The notes under the pieces are model-generated. The model saw nothing but the letters and a program-made list of their open reading frames with translations, searched no databases and was not told the origin of the DNA. Position numbers and translations under genes: made by a program. 64,000 nucleotides of DNA from Blastobasis lacticolella (Eukaryota > Arthropoda > Insecta > Lepidoptera > Blastobasidae). The stretch spans positions 6,548,026 to 6,612,025 of the forward strand of contig LR990061.1 in assembly GCA_905147135.1 (NCBI GenBank), read 5' to 3'. Below are positions 20,821 through 29,634 of this stretch, in pieces; the first letter of the stretch is position 1; each line of letters starts with the position of its first letter.

Positions 20821-21033
20821 TCTTTTTTTTATGTTATACGGCAGACAAACAGGCAAGCGGGCCACCTGATGGAAAGTGGTCACCGCCGCCTATGGACATC
20901 AGCAACACCAGGGGGTCACTAATGCGTTGCCCGCCTCTGAAGAGACCTCTAATATACCTCTTGAACGATCCCATGCCATAGTCCAAAAGAAACACTGTGG
21001 CTGGGAGCTCATTCCACATCCTACATTCCAATC
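20821..21033 (-). pseudogene. LINE-D C-terminal remnant and tail, best variant-1 copy
   Basis: In the minus sense an intact frame from 21031 to 20834 encodes about 65 residues starting MWNELPATVF, with SFKRYIRGLFRGGQR and ending GPLACLSAV before the stop, then an A-rich tail (20822-20833). WNELP followed by a basic FK..-containing stretch is a conserved C-terminal block of Jockey/CR1-type LINE polyproteins. Everything upstream (endonuclease, reverse transcriptase) is missing, as in a typical 5'-truncated insertion. Confidence 0.82.
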
Positions 21034-21360
21034 ATACATGAAAATCGCATTAATACATAATTGTGTATGTATACATATATACATACTTGGACACATTGAG
21101 ACAGACAGCGGGAAGCGACTTGTATAGATGAGCCAACCAATGTAGACTTCATCTACACAACATCAGGTGGCATAGAAGTCAAAATAGGTATATAGCACTT
21201 ACTTATAGCGTTTAGTTAATAAAACAAAGGAAAAATAATACTGTTTAATAATCCGCTCGCTATCCTGCGCCACGGATCGGATTGAGCCATCCGAAGCGTG
21301 CGCCTGCGCATCGCGGGAATGTTAATGCAGAATGCCAGGACAGGGCGCTTCAGAATTAGT

Positions 21361-21905
21361 ACCCATATAGGTACTTGCCAGACTAGTGGCCGCTGCGAGA
21401 CCGACAACAAGTTAAGCAACGCACGCCGAGCCGGGAACTGGATGGGTGACCGTTTCATATTTTTGAAGTTCAAGCTTCCACGGACTTGCGACTAGTTAGG
21501 TGTGCCTCCTAGGCCATACCTGCCTGGTATGGCCACGTCATGCGCAGGCCGGCAAGCTATGTGGGGAACAAGTGTCTGGCCATGCCGCCCCCGCCGGGCA
21601 CGGGAAGGAGAGGCCGGCCCAAGAAGCGATGGCTTGACGTAGTCAGAACGGATATGCGTGCCAATAAGCTCACCACTAAGGATGCCGAAGACCGAGCGAA
21701 GTGGGCCAAGAGTAGCAGGAAGGCGGACCCTGGGTCCTCGCGTGCCGCGCAGGGGCGCAACCGGGACATAACGTCAAGATGATGATGATGATGATGAGGT
21801 GTGCCTCCTAATAGCATTACGGAGTGAGATTGACCAATATCTCCCTTTGGGACCATAATGAGGCTGGCTAAACCGTCTCGGGCGCCGATAGGCACCCAGA
21901 GTCGG
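21361..21905 (+). mobile_element. 5S rRNA-derived SINE, split by LINE-A
   Basis: Positions 21393-21455 match the 3' two thirds of 5S rRNA, including the Pol III internal control region: AAGTTAAGCAACG and ACTGGATGGGTGACCG. The unrelated body follows, is interrupted at 21512, and resumes at 21797 (TGTGCCTCCTAATAGCATTA). This fits the SINE3 class (5S-promoted SINEs). The acceptor-like ends of true 5S RNA are absent, so it is not an rRNA gene. Confidence 0.8.
21512..21796 (+). pseudogene. LINE-A: 5'-truncated RTE-like LINE with 14-bp TSD
   Basis: A 285-bp insertion flanked by a perfect 14-bp duplication, AGGTGTGCCTCCTA (21498-21511 and 21797-21810). The open frame from 21525 encodes the C-terminal end of a LINE polyprotein: WYGHVMRRP, then RGRPKKRWLDVV, then DAEDRAKW and RKADPGSSRAAQGR. 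It stops inside the (GAT)n tail (21777-21796). The GRPKKRW block after a W.GHV.R motif is typical of RTE-like LINE C-termini. The frame is intact over about 85 codons and the TSD is perfect, so the insertion is young. Its last ~60 bp resemble the 3' end of SINE-S. Confidence 0.88.
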
Positions 21906-21966
21906 CGATTACTTGGCCGTGTGGTGCCAGGTAGAGATAAATGAAGCCCTTTTCAACGTTGGTTGC

Positions 21967-22050
21967 ATCAAGATTGTCCTGATCGACGGTAGCCACTTTC
22001 TATCAGGTGGACCGTCTGACCGTGTGCCTCCCTTGGCAATAAAACTACCT
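21967..22050 (+). mobile_element. LINE-D tail, variant 3
   Basis: GATTGTCCTGATCGACGG, CCACTTTCTATCAGGTGGAC and CCGTGTGCCTCCCTTGGCAA follow the variant-3 3' end. Non-coding remnant. Confidence 0.65.
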
Positions 22051-22284
22051 ATGCGTGTCGGATAAGGCGACTACTGATTTAAAGACAGACTTAGTACCTC
22101 CGTAGGCCACCAAGCGTGGAGATCTTCATGGCAAACCCCTCCTTTAACGTGGAGCAGATAAGACTCGGGTTCAGCAGTAGATAAATATTTTTACAACACT
22201 TCCTGGCACGACCATGTTTAGGAATGAGCTTCATGCTGCAGTGTTATCTAACCGTTACTAGGTTATAAAAAAAATCTAGGTTAT

Positions 22285-22318
22285 AAATAAATAAAATAAA
22301 ATAAAATAAATAAAATAA
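22285..22318. repeat. AAATA microsatellite
   Basis: An AAATAAAATAAAATAA-type A+T tract between two LINE-D tails; it may be the decayed tail of one of them. Confidence 0.8.
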
Positions 22319-22319
22319 G

Positions 22320-22385
22320 GTTGCACATGTCCTGGACGATGGTGGCCGCTTTCCTATAGGTGGACCGTCTTAGGCAATAAATAAA
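22320..22385 (+). mobile_element. LINE-D tail, variant 3
   Basis: TGTCCTGGACGATGGTGGCC, then GGTGGACCGTCTTAGGCAAT. Short 3' end. Confidence 0.6.
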
Positions 22386-22401
22386 ACATTCAAGGAGCGA
22401 G

Positions 22402-22535
22402 TCTATTGTAAGAGTATCTTAAAGGCCGGCAACACATTTGCTCGCAACTACTCGGGTGTTGCGGGAGTCTACTGGCAGCGGTGACCACTTTCCGTCAGGT
22501 GACCCCCTTGCTGGTTCGCCTTCTTCCTAGGCCAG
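22402..22535 (+). mobile_element. LINE-D tail
   Basis: AAAGGCCGGCAACACATTTG, GGTGTTGCGGGAGTCTACTG, GGCAGCGGTGACCACTTTCC and GTCAGGTGACCCCCTTG. The third tail in tandem orientation within 600 bp. Confidence 0.65.
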
Positions 22536-22619
22536 ATAACTAAAGAGGTCTTCACATTCTGAAATATTTCCGAGCTACTAGTAGGAAGCGGGTCACCTGA
22601 CGGAAAGTGGTCATCGCCG
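22476..22619. repeat. 30-bp inverted repeat within a LINE-D tail
   Basis: Arm 22476-22505 (CAGCGGTGACCACTTTCCGT..) is mirrored at 22590-22619 with about two mismatches and an 84-bp spacer. The right arm carries only this piece of the tail, so it looks like a locally inverted copy and not a second insertion. Confidence 0.8.
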
Positions 22620-22635
22620 TTAATTTTATGGTGCG

Positions 22636-23151
22636 CGAAGCACAACCGGGTCACTAACACTAAGGTGATTTTTATTAAACTGATTTTAATTAAAGCTAAG
22701 AGCCATCTTGATTAAACTGGTTTCCAAATAAACGAAACCGCATCGAAAGCGGTCCATCCGATACGCAGACAGATACCACGACAATCTTATAACACCCTTT
22801 TTGTGTCGGACGTTAAAAAAAACCGCTTGTATCAACAACACTTCCCATCATACCAAAATTACAATTAACTAAATCCTCCTACCAAAGCGCAGTAAGTCAT
22901 AAAACTAAATTTCACAATCGATCAGTGGCAGGCGTCACCAATACATCATTTACAAGCAATTTACCCGGCGTCGCTCGTACGTACAGACGTACGAACTGTT
23001 TAGTTCTAATCAGATATAAGTCGGGACACGTGCATTGTAATAGCTGGAAAAAGGTACAGGCGGCACGGGGTCAAAACTGTGCAAGTCTAATTTTGACACA
23101 TTTGAAATGGAATGTGTGGAATGAATTTTTTTTATACATGTTTAAAAGCTG
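22636..23151. other. Unique sequence
   Basis: No repeat or gene is recognised; a 98-codon plus frame (22925-23221) runs into MITE-1 and has no known domain. Confidence 0.35.
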
Positions 23152-23310
23152 CGGGGCTATTGGATATCTCAGTGGACAACTGAATTCGACATATAATTAT
23201 CTTACTTCTCTAATTTGGTAGACTCTATAGCCGGTGGCCAACGTGGATGACGTAGTGTAGAATTATTTAATGTCAAATACAGTTGCCAACTGAGTTAGAC
23301 AATAGCCCTG
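23152..23310. mobile_element. MITE-1 copy
   Basis: 159 bp. The left end reads CGGGGCTATTGGATATCTCA; the right end is the complement of CAGGGCTATTGTCTAACTCA. The inner arms (GGACAACTGAATTCGACAT and the mirrored CAAATACAGTTGCCAACTG) match the copy in SINE-S at 3651-3819. Confidence 0.8.
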
Positions 23311-23870
23311 CTGGTTTTGTTAAACCTAATATCAACGTAATCATAAATTTAAATAATAAGTAGACAACGTAATTTAAAACACCAAGTGACACGTCACTTG
23401 ATCACTCTTCCTTTAAATTAAACCGAGGCAAGTCCAAACAGACAAAAGAAACAGCGATCCATAATTCGAACTTCAAAGAGCTTGTCTCAATTTTATAAAT
23501 TCCCGACTTACAACATTACGCGTAACACAGAAGCCCGGAGCACCATACCTCATTACCCATCGATTTGGATATCCAAATCGCCTCTATTCCTTTACCTTTA
23601 AGGTTTAAATTCCAACTCCACCCAAACCCTTTAGTTAAGACACTGCGCTTATAAAGGGTGTAGTAATACATAATCTGGGTATTAGCATCACAAAACGTTC
23701 ATTCATCAAGCACATCACCCTGTACTGATTGGAGATGATAACAAACTGGGAGGTTGCACGCATGTTTATGGAGCTGTTAATACCTACCAACGACCAACAG
23801 CTTTTATTTATATTTTCGAGGATTGGAACATACCTTTTTACATTATTGTAGAGGTACGTATTTCTAGGTA
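23311..23870. other. Unique sequence containing a 20-bp palindrome
   Basis: No gene is seen. CGATTTGGATATCCAAATCG at 23561-23580 is a perfect 20-bp palindrome in otherwise unremarkable DNA. Confidence 0.4.
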
Positions 23871-23871
23871 G

Positions 23872-23930
23872 GCGTATAGGCGGCGGTGGTCACTTTCCCC
23901 CACTGTTTGTACCTATGCCGTATATTTTTT
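23872..23930 (+). mobile_element. LINE-D tail fragment
   Basis: GGCGGCGGTGGTCACTTTCC, then TGCCGTATATTTTTTCC. It faces the next fragment tail to tail. Confidence 0.6.
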
Positions 23931-23944
23931 CCTATTTTTTATAT

Positions 23945-24030
23945 TTTCATGTTATACGGTAGAAGAACAGGCAATTTGGCCTCCCGATGGAAAGTGGTTA
24001 CCGCCCCCTATAGACATCAGCAACACCAGT
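23945..24030 (-). mobile_element. LINE-D tail fragment
   Basis: ATGTTATACGGTAGAAGAAC, CGATGGAAAGTGGTTACCGC, TAGACATCAGCAACACCAG. Inverted relative to 23872-23930 with only about 15 bp between. Confidence 0.7.
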
Positions 24031-24119
24031 AACACCAACAACATAAAAAAAGGTCAAGTACTACTACCTAAAATCATGACGCAGCGACTCAAAATGAGTT
24101 GCCTCTGACACTAAGAAGC

Positions 24120-24262
24120 CACCAAAAGTCCTCAGGCTTCGCTGGCTTGGCCACGTAGTGTTGATGGGAGGGGATCGGGCAGTGAAGAAAGCGTACTTGG
24201 GACGATCCAGTCGTCGGCGCCCGTCATAAATCCCAGTTATCGCTGGAGGAACGAAGTGGAAT
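24120..24262 (+). pseudogene. LINE C-terminal remnant with WLGHV motif
   Basis: Plus-frame translation from 24127 reads VLRLRWLGHVVLM, then DRAVKKAYLG, a premature stop, then in a shifted frame SYRWRNEVE. R.RWLGHV..M..DR..KK is the conserved end of several LINE polyproteins in insects. It is frameshifted and truncated at both ends. Confidence 0.75.
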
Positions 24263-24303
24263 AGAGCTTCTTACTACGTATGTAGGTATAAAATAATTAA
24301 GTT

Positions 24304-24512
24304 GCGAGTTCGTAGCCGACTGCACGCAGTAGGTAGCAGCAGACGGCAGTAGCATAGGACATAAGAGAAAAAAAGTAGTCAATGATATTGTACTTAAGTA
24401 CAAAAATATATTCTTTTTTCAATCGAAAATACGTTAATTCATTAATTTTATTTTTTCCTGAAATATCAAAAAATTACTTTCTACCGCTGCATACAGTCGG
24501 CTACGAACTCGC
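24304..24512. mobile_element. Candidate MITE with 19-bp perfect TIR
   Basis: GCGAGTTCGTAGCCGACTG at 24304-24322 is mirrored exactly at 24494-24512, with a further 13 bp of imperfect complement inward. It is 209 bp in total and AT-rich inside. I could not find a target duplication or a second copy here. Confidence 0.65.
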
Positions 24513-25580
24513 TCCTTTATTTATTGATAAAGATAGGTCTTTAAAAAACAGTGTTTCACTTTATCAGACCAAAACGATAACTGTCACACCTTAGCCCTTC
24601 TAATAACTCGAACTGTAATTGCAAATAGCGAAATCAAGATAGGCCCGAGCTAATTATTGTAAACTGCCTCCGTTCGTGCCCTTGATGGAGCGGCGACGTA
24701 TGGAAATAACAATAGGATCCCATACTGATAGGCCAACATACATTTGCCACTCATAAATAACACCACAACTCTTATTACCATGCACTAGAGTTCGTAATAA
24801 GATGATAAATCATTTTTAAGATGCAAAGAGATTCTAATGTTCTATGCCAATTTGCAAATATACGCTTTCTGTTAAAATAATTAAGCGTTGAGCTTTATGT
24901 CAGGGGTATAAAGTTGGTAATCGAATTGTTGGGATGTTAATGGGATTAGTTGTTATAGTGGTATTATCAGAGCATAGTTTTCAATCAAAAAGGCCGAGGA
25001 CAGATTCCTAATAAAGATTAGTTTATACTAAGTGCAGTAAGTAGTTATGAACATACAAATGATCCGTGATTTCGTATTGAGATTACGTTAATAATGTTTG
25101 TTTGTTTGTTGATTGGATTTTCGATAAGTTCTTTTTGTGATTGTGTTTAATTGGTATGGGTTTATGGGCCTGTGTACATGCGTTCTCTAAGAGTTATGTG
25201 CTCGTCTATTAAACAGCTGCCTCAGTTAGCTGAAAAGGTATGGTAACTAAATTGGAGAATTTAATAGACCATTATTACTACTTTTGTATAAGCAAAATGG
25301 TAACCACTTGTCGTTCACTATTACTTATTTCCTCATTCATTTTCAATGGGCGGACATTTTCAACGCATGTAAATAAAGGGTGTTTTTTAGAGGCGGAGAA
25401 CTTTAAATTGAAATAAAAGAATGGAAAAAGAATTTGTATCGGCGAAACATGCTTTATTGGAAAGATAATTTTATGACAGGTACCTATGTCTGTGATGTGT
25501 GGAAGATATAATACATGTTAACCAGATTTCAAACTTGAAATTTAAAATTATAACTGGCAGGACGATATAGGTCCACATAT
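24513..25580. other. Unique AT-rich sequence, nothing seen
   Basis: About 1 kb with no recognised gene or repeat. Confidence 0.4.
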
Positions 25581-25680
25581 TTTTTTTTATACCACTAAGG
25601 TGGCAAACAAGCTTGCGGCCTGCCTGATGGTAAGCAGTCACCGAAGCCTATGGACCGTTGCCGACCCCGTAAAAACCTTT
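25581..25680 (-). mobile_element. LINE tail, variant 4
   Basis: A T-run, then ATACCACTAAGGTGGCAAAC, GCCTGCCTGATGGTAAGC, CCGAAGCCTATGGAC and CCCCGTAAAAACCTTT. The same variant is at 34914-35050. The CTGATGGTAAGCAG core is shared with the other LINE-D tails. Confidence 0.7.
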
Positions 25681-25892
25681 ATTTTATGTAAACTATAACA
25701 TCTGGTACCTATCAGAGTCGCAATGCAATCCGCCCAGTGTCTCTGACGTGTGTCCTAATCAATACTTTGTATTAGTGCTACCTGAAATGGGCCTAATGCA
25801 GTTCTTTGCACTAGCTCTTTCCAAAAGCTCTTGAATATACTCTTGTTCTAAAGCAGATTAATCTAAAACTATGTTTATCCACAAATTATTAT

Positions 25893-26058
25893 CTTGGCAT
25901 AAATATCCCGGCTGTGCTCTAGCGCCCGGGGTTCGCCATGACCATGATCCAGGATTTGGCTGACCAGCTAACTACGTAGAGCGACTGCCATCTTACCCCC
26001 GTGCCCCTGTTAACAGGGGAACCTGCCAGACTGATCAAGGTTACACATTCAGTCGCCT
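25893..26058 (-). mobile_element. SINE-S 3' half
   Basis: The 3' end is near 25893 (TTGGCATAAATATCCCGG). It runs through GATCCAGGATTTGGCTGA and AACAGGGGAACCTG to TTACACATTCAGTCGCC. The tRNA-like head half is absent. Confidence 0.8.
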
Positions 26059-26094
26059 TTACGCGTTCTAATATATCTAAGAACCAGAACCGAT

Positions 26095-26272
26095 AACGAT
26101 ATCTGTGGTACTTACCATCAGGGGTCTTACCGTGAACTCTTATAGCAGGACCTAAACAGATCTGCCTGCTTAGAACTAGACAAGCTTATGTGACACGTAT
26201 AGCGCTGCTATAACAGCTCATGGTAAGCCCCCAGGCCGTCCGTACCACCTTAGTGGTATAAAAACACCACTC
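26095..26272 (+). mobile_element. Decayed LINE-tail fragments
   Basis: GTACTTACCATCAGG..CCGTGAACT (26110-26143) and CATGGTAAGCCCCCAGGCCG..ACCACCTTAGTGGTAT (26219-26268) are pieces of variant-4 tails. Heavily mutated. Confidence 0.45.
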
Positions 26273-26565
26273 ATCACAATAATCACACTTAAAACACTAA
26301 AAGCTCCAACGGATCGATTACACTGTAATCAACGGGCCCAGGCTCGGAGGCGCGAGCTGTAAAACAAACTGGCGAGCGCTACAGCTAATAAGATAATCGA
26401 GTCATTACAGAGTCAATCGACCCAGGCGATCCGATATCGACGGCTGGGGGCATACGGGCGGGAAGGATGGCGAGCTGGTAATGTCTCGGTTTTTATTTCT
26501 GTTTGAAGAAGTTGAGGGTAGTCGAAGTTTAGTAGCGCGAGGTTGTCACTTGTTGACAAAGCGAG
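26273..26565. other. G+C-rich unique block
   Basis: Positions 26320-26480 contain GGGCCCAGGCTCGGAGGCGC and CCGATATCGACGGCTGGGGG. They match no repeat family here. No ORF of note. Confidence 0.35.
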
Positions 26566-26650
26566 GTTAGCCAAAGTCTTCCGGTTGGGACTCTGAGACT
26601 TGTTGAACAGTGTTGGAAGCCGATTGGCAACCCGTGATGAAAATCGGGTA
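26566..26650 (+). mobile_element. 5S-SINE body fragment
   Basis: GGTTAGCCAAAGTCTTCCGG, GACTCTGAGACTTG and GCCGATTGGCAACCCGTGA match the 3' body at 61262-61330 of the copy that has the 5S head. The 5S head itself is missing here. Confidence 0.6.
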
Positions 26651-27274
26651 AGTGGTGGTACTTTTATTTAATAGATCTAAAGAAACAGAATTAGCCATTT
26701 AGCGGCCTTTACCTACAGGTACCCCAGAGGATTAAACCATGGATCTATCCTTCGGTTCCAACCGCGGATCAAACTGTAATGCACGTTTACACGTACGCTT
26801 CGGAACGACGGTAGGAATGGCGTGAGGATTTCCCGCGGTACGAATCTTACATTTAAAAGGCATTCTTATTAATTTGAAGTTTATGACTATGATAGTTGGA
26901 TATCAAAATAATTTTAGAGCCTAAGTGTAACCAAAGTAATGATAGTTGTACCTAAGTAATTAAATATCGCCGAAAAGGCCCAATGTTTTGGTTGTCCGAA
27001 AGCACCTCGCCGTCCGTGTGTCCCGAGTAAATCACTTTATCGGGAGGGTTATTCGGGGGCGATTTCCGAAAATCAATCGGCAAGCAGATCAGATAGCGGG
27101 TGATGTATAGCGCCGTCCTCGCCGTACCGATCGGCGGACTCTTTAATTTGGTCGGATTGCTTTGCCGGGTGCAGATGATCTGACACTGATTTATGTTAAT
27201 TTTTGGGAGTTTCTTGGAGTCCAGGTCGGAGATCTGGAGATCGGGGCTATGCTAATTAGGTAGGGGTAAGTTGT
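26651..27274. other. Unique sequence with a G+C-rich block
   Basis: Positions 26995-27180 are CpG-rich (GTACCGATCGGCGGACTC, TATAGCGCCGTCCTCGC). No gene or repeat is recognised. Confidence 0.35.
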
Positions 27275-27605
27275 GAACGTCGGTGGCCTAATGGCTCACG
27301 AGAGGTACCGAGTTTGATGCCCAGTACCAAATGACTCTTTTCTGAGTTATGTACATTAGTTGAATACTAACCGATGCTCTTACGGTGAGGGAAAACGTGA
27401 ATAAACTTGTAAATTCGGGCAACTGAATGTGTAACATGATCCAATCTGGTCAGGGTCCCCTGGTAGCAGGCTCACGGAGGTCAGATGGTAGTCGCTCCAT
27501 CAAAATTGTCAGATCGCTAAATCCTGGATCATGGTCAAGGCGGACCTCGGGCCCTGGTGCTTGAGAGCACAACCGGGACATTGACGGCAAGATATTTATT
27601 TTATT
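27275..27605 (+). mobile_element. SINE-S copy with damaged head
   Basis: The head is short (CGTCGGTGGCCTAATGGCTC, missing the anticodon arm and with a poor B box). The body is well kept from ACCAAATGACTC through CCTGGTAGCAGG to ACAACCGGGACATTGACGGC. It ends in ATATTTATTTTATT, not in GAT repeats. Confidence 0.88.
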
Positions 27606-27623
27606 AAGTTGTCATCGGCGCGC

Positions 27624-27720
27624 GGCGGTGACCTGGCTACCTAATGGCTTGCGAGTCCGACTCGTAAGAAAGAGGTACCGAGCCTAGTGCCGCCATGTTC
27701 CAATGATTTTTTCTGAACTA
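27624..27720 (+). mobile_element. SINE-S 5' head fragment
   Basis: GGTGACCTGGCTACCTAATG, CGAGTCCGACTCGTAAGAAA and GAGGTACCGAG, then CCATGTTCCAATGA. Only the tRNA-like head and the first body block remain. Confidence 0.7.
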
Positions 27721-27758
27721 TCGCGATTATTATCGCACATTTTAAAGATATGTTCCGG

Positions 27759-27871
27759 GTTTCCTACCGCGTACCTTTGTTTACGAGTAGCTTGATATTT
27801 CGAAGTAGTTGCATGCATGGTCACGGGACCAATATCGGGAAAACAAAGGTACGCCGCGTGCCGTTGGAAAC
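27759..27871. repeat. Inverted-repeat segment, possible MITE
   Basis: GCGTACCTTTGTTT (27769-27782) is mirrored at 27841-27854; outer GTTTCC (27759-27764) is mirrored at 27866-27871. The spacer is 58 bp. No sister copy or TSD was found. Confidence 0.5.
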
Positions 27872-28059
27872 TTTACAACTTTTTTTTTTATATAGAATCT
27901 TATAGAATTTTATAGAATCTCGATTCTGCCGAAACTATGAGTTTCCGTGGGTATGTTTCTTGGGGAAAGTTGTTCAGTTTCATGGGTAGAATATGGGGTT
28001 CAATGAATGCTAGCGGTCTTTTTACACCCTGTATACCTTTAAAATGACTATTTTGATTG

Positions 28060-28297
28060 AGTACATTATTTGAACGGTTCTTACGGTGAAGGAAAACATC
28101 GTGAGGAAACCTGCACTTTTAGAATGTATATAATGGGTTACAGCTAGGGTGACGGCGGTCAGACGGACGCTCTATTGTAATTACCTGAACTCCCAAATTC
28201 TGAATCATCATCAAGGCAGACATTCTCACACATCATCAACATCATCTTTCGCGCATACGAGCGCAACCGGGATATTGACGGGAAAATTATGGTGATG
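28060..28297 (+). mobile_element. SINE-S copy, 5'-truncated and diverged
   Basis: It starts after the head (GTACATTATTTGAACGG) and runs through CTTACGGTGAAGGAAAACAT and GATGAC-related blocks to GCGCAACCGGGATATTGACG. A CATCATCAACATCAT insertion sits near 28228. Confidence 0.75.
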
Positions 28298-28457
28298 AAA
28301 TTGACTTGGAACGTTTATCCCTATAAAAGAAAACACAGATTTGAAACCAATGAAACACCGTGTCTTGCCGAGTAGCAACGTGAATAGTTTAAATAGAACT
28401 GAAGCGGCTAATCGTATGTGTATCAGTTTGTTACGAAACAACCAATATAGAGGTATT

Positions 28458-28713
28458 ATGACCTAAGTGGTTCAGTGGTCAGCGGTCTGCCACGCAAGAG
28501 TTTCCGGGTTCGATTCCCGGCCGGGCAGAAATTGAAATGATTAATTTTAATTTCTGTTACGGGTCTGGGTGTTCTATGTACAATAAGTATGTATTTAAAA
28601 GTATATAAGTAGTTTATCAGTTATCTAGCACCCATAACACAAGCTTAGCTTACGTTGGGGCTAGATGGCGCTGTGTGAAATATGTCAACGGTTTTTTTTT
28701 TGTTATTATTATC
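28458..28713 (+). mobile_element. SINE-G copy, near full length
   Basis: The head at 28458-28529 closely follows tRNA-Gly(GCC): GTGGTTCAGTGGTCAGC (A-box region), CTGCCACGCAAGAG (GCC anticodon) and GGGTTCGATTCCCGGCC (B-box). The body is GAAATTGAAATGATTAATTT, GTCTGGGTGTTCTATGT. The 3' end is ATAACACAAGCTTAGCTTAC, then GGGGCTAGATGGCGCTGTG (28657-28675). Some head bases differ from a functional tRNA, so this is a SINE and not a tRNA gene. Confidence 0.92.
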
Positions 28714-29634
28714 TATTTTTTCACATTAAAGCCTTGTAACTTATATTTTTTATTGACGATGGACAAAAAGTTGCTCATTACTTTAGTCGCGGTGAAACTT
28801 GGGTATTATAACGTTATAACTACGTAGTTATTAGGTATTATTCAGTTATTAAACATATTAATAGGCAATGGAATTTAGGAATGTGTGGAGGAACTTACTC
28901 TCATGCTACATTTTGTGTGAAATACATGGTTTTGTATTTGTATTTGTATGTGCCTGATGGAGAATAAAAAGTAACAGTGCAATACAATGATATCTAGCTA
29001 GAGGTACGACAAATTTTTCATCAATTTATTTATTTACGCGTCCACTGAAGTTTGAAATAAGTACTATAGGTACATGCACGTTACCATATTTTATTCATCC
29101 GCTAATCCGAACATGAAAGAAGCAAAAAACAATCATACATAAATATGAAAAGTCACTGTGGAACAATAATAGCTAAAAATAAAAATCTTTTTTTGCAGGT
29201 TTATAATGGTTTTGTCTTTTTGTTGTGATTTTGTTTCGATGTTTTTTTTCTTACTATGTGCATAATTTTGTTATGTGCTTTTTTGCAGGTTTTTTAAAGG
29301 TTAAGTCATTTTGTTGTGATTTTGATTCTCCAATTTTTTTTCATACTTTGTACTTACATAATTTAATTTTTCGGTATTGTTTTTTGTGCAACAGGTTTTA
29401 TCTATTCTATTTTAAAGTAAACAATCATTTGGCTGGCCAAGGCCACTAGCCTCCAGCCTCCAACCACCATCTCGCAAACCAACAAAAGATTCGAGAGCGC
29501 AAGTAAATTTTTACTTCGAAGCGAAAATTAAAAATGGACGACACAAAAGGGCCACGTCCGCGCAATAAAACCCGGAGAGGCGGCGAAAATTAAACAGGTT
29601 ATTAGTTGAAAATTACCCGCGGCGTGGTGTCACT
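28714..29634. other. Unique AT-rich sequence
   Basis: No gene is recognised. TTTTTTGCAGG occurs twice (29191-29201, 29279-29289), each resembling a 3' splice site (T-rich tract plus CAG/G), but no coding exon follows in an open, recognisable frame. Confidence 0.4.

Noticed and set aside
21393..21455. 5S rRNA gene
   Set aside because: Only an internal part of 5S is present; the terminal helix sequences are missing and the segment recurs with a common SINE body.
28458..28530. tRNA-Gly gene
   Set aside because: The A and B boxes and a GCC anticodon are present, but the acceptor stem is imperfect and the same sequence is always followed by the SINE-G body. It is a SINE head.
29180..29300. Exon starting after TTTTTTGCAGG
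   Set aside because: Two splice-acceptor-like sites occur, but the downstream frame is T-rich and low complexity, with no donor site or homology that I can support.
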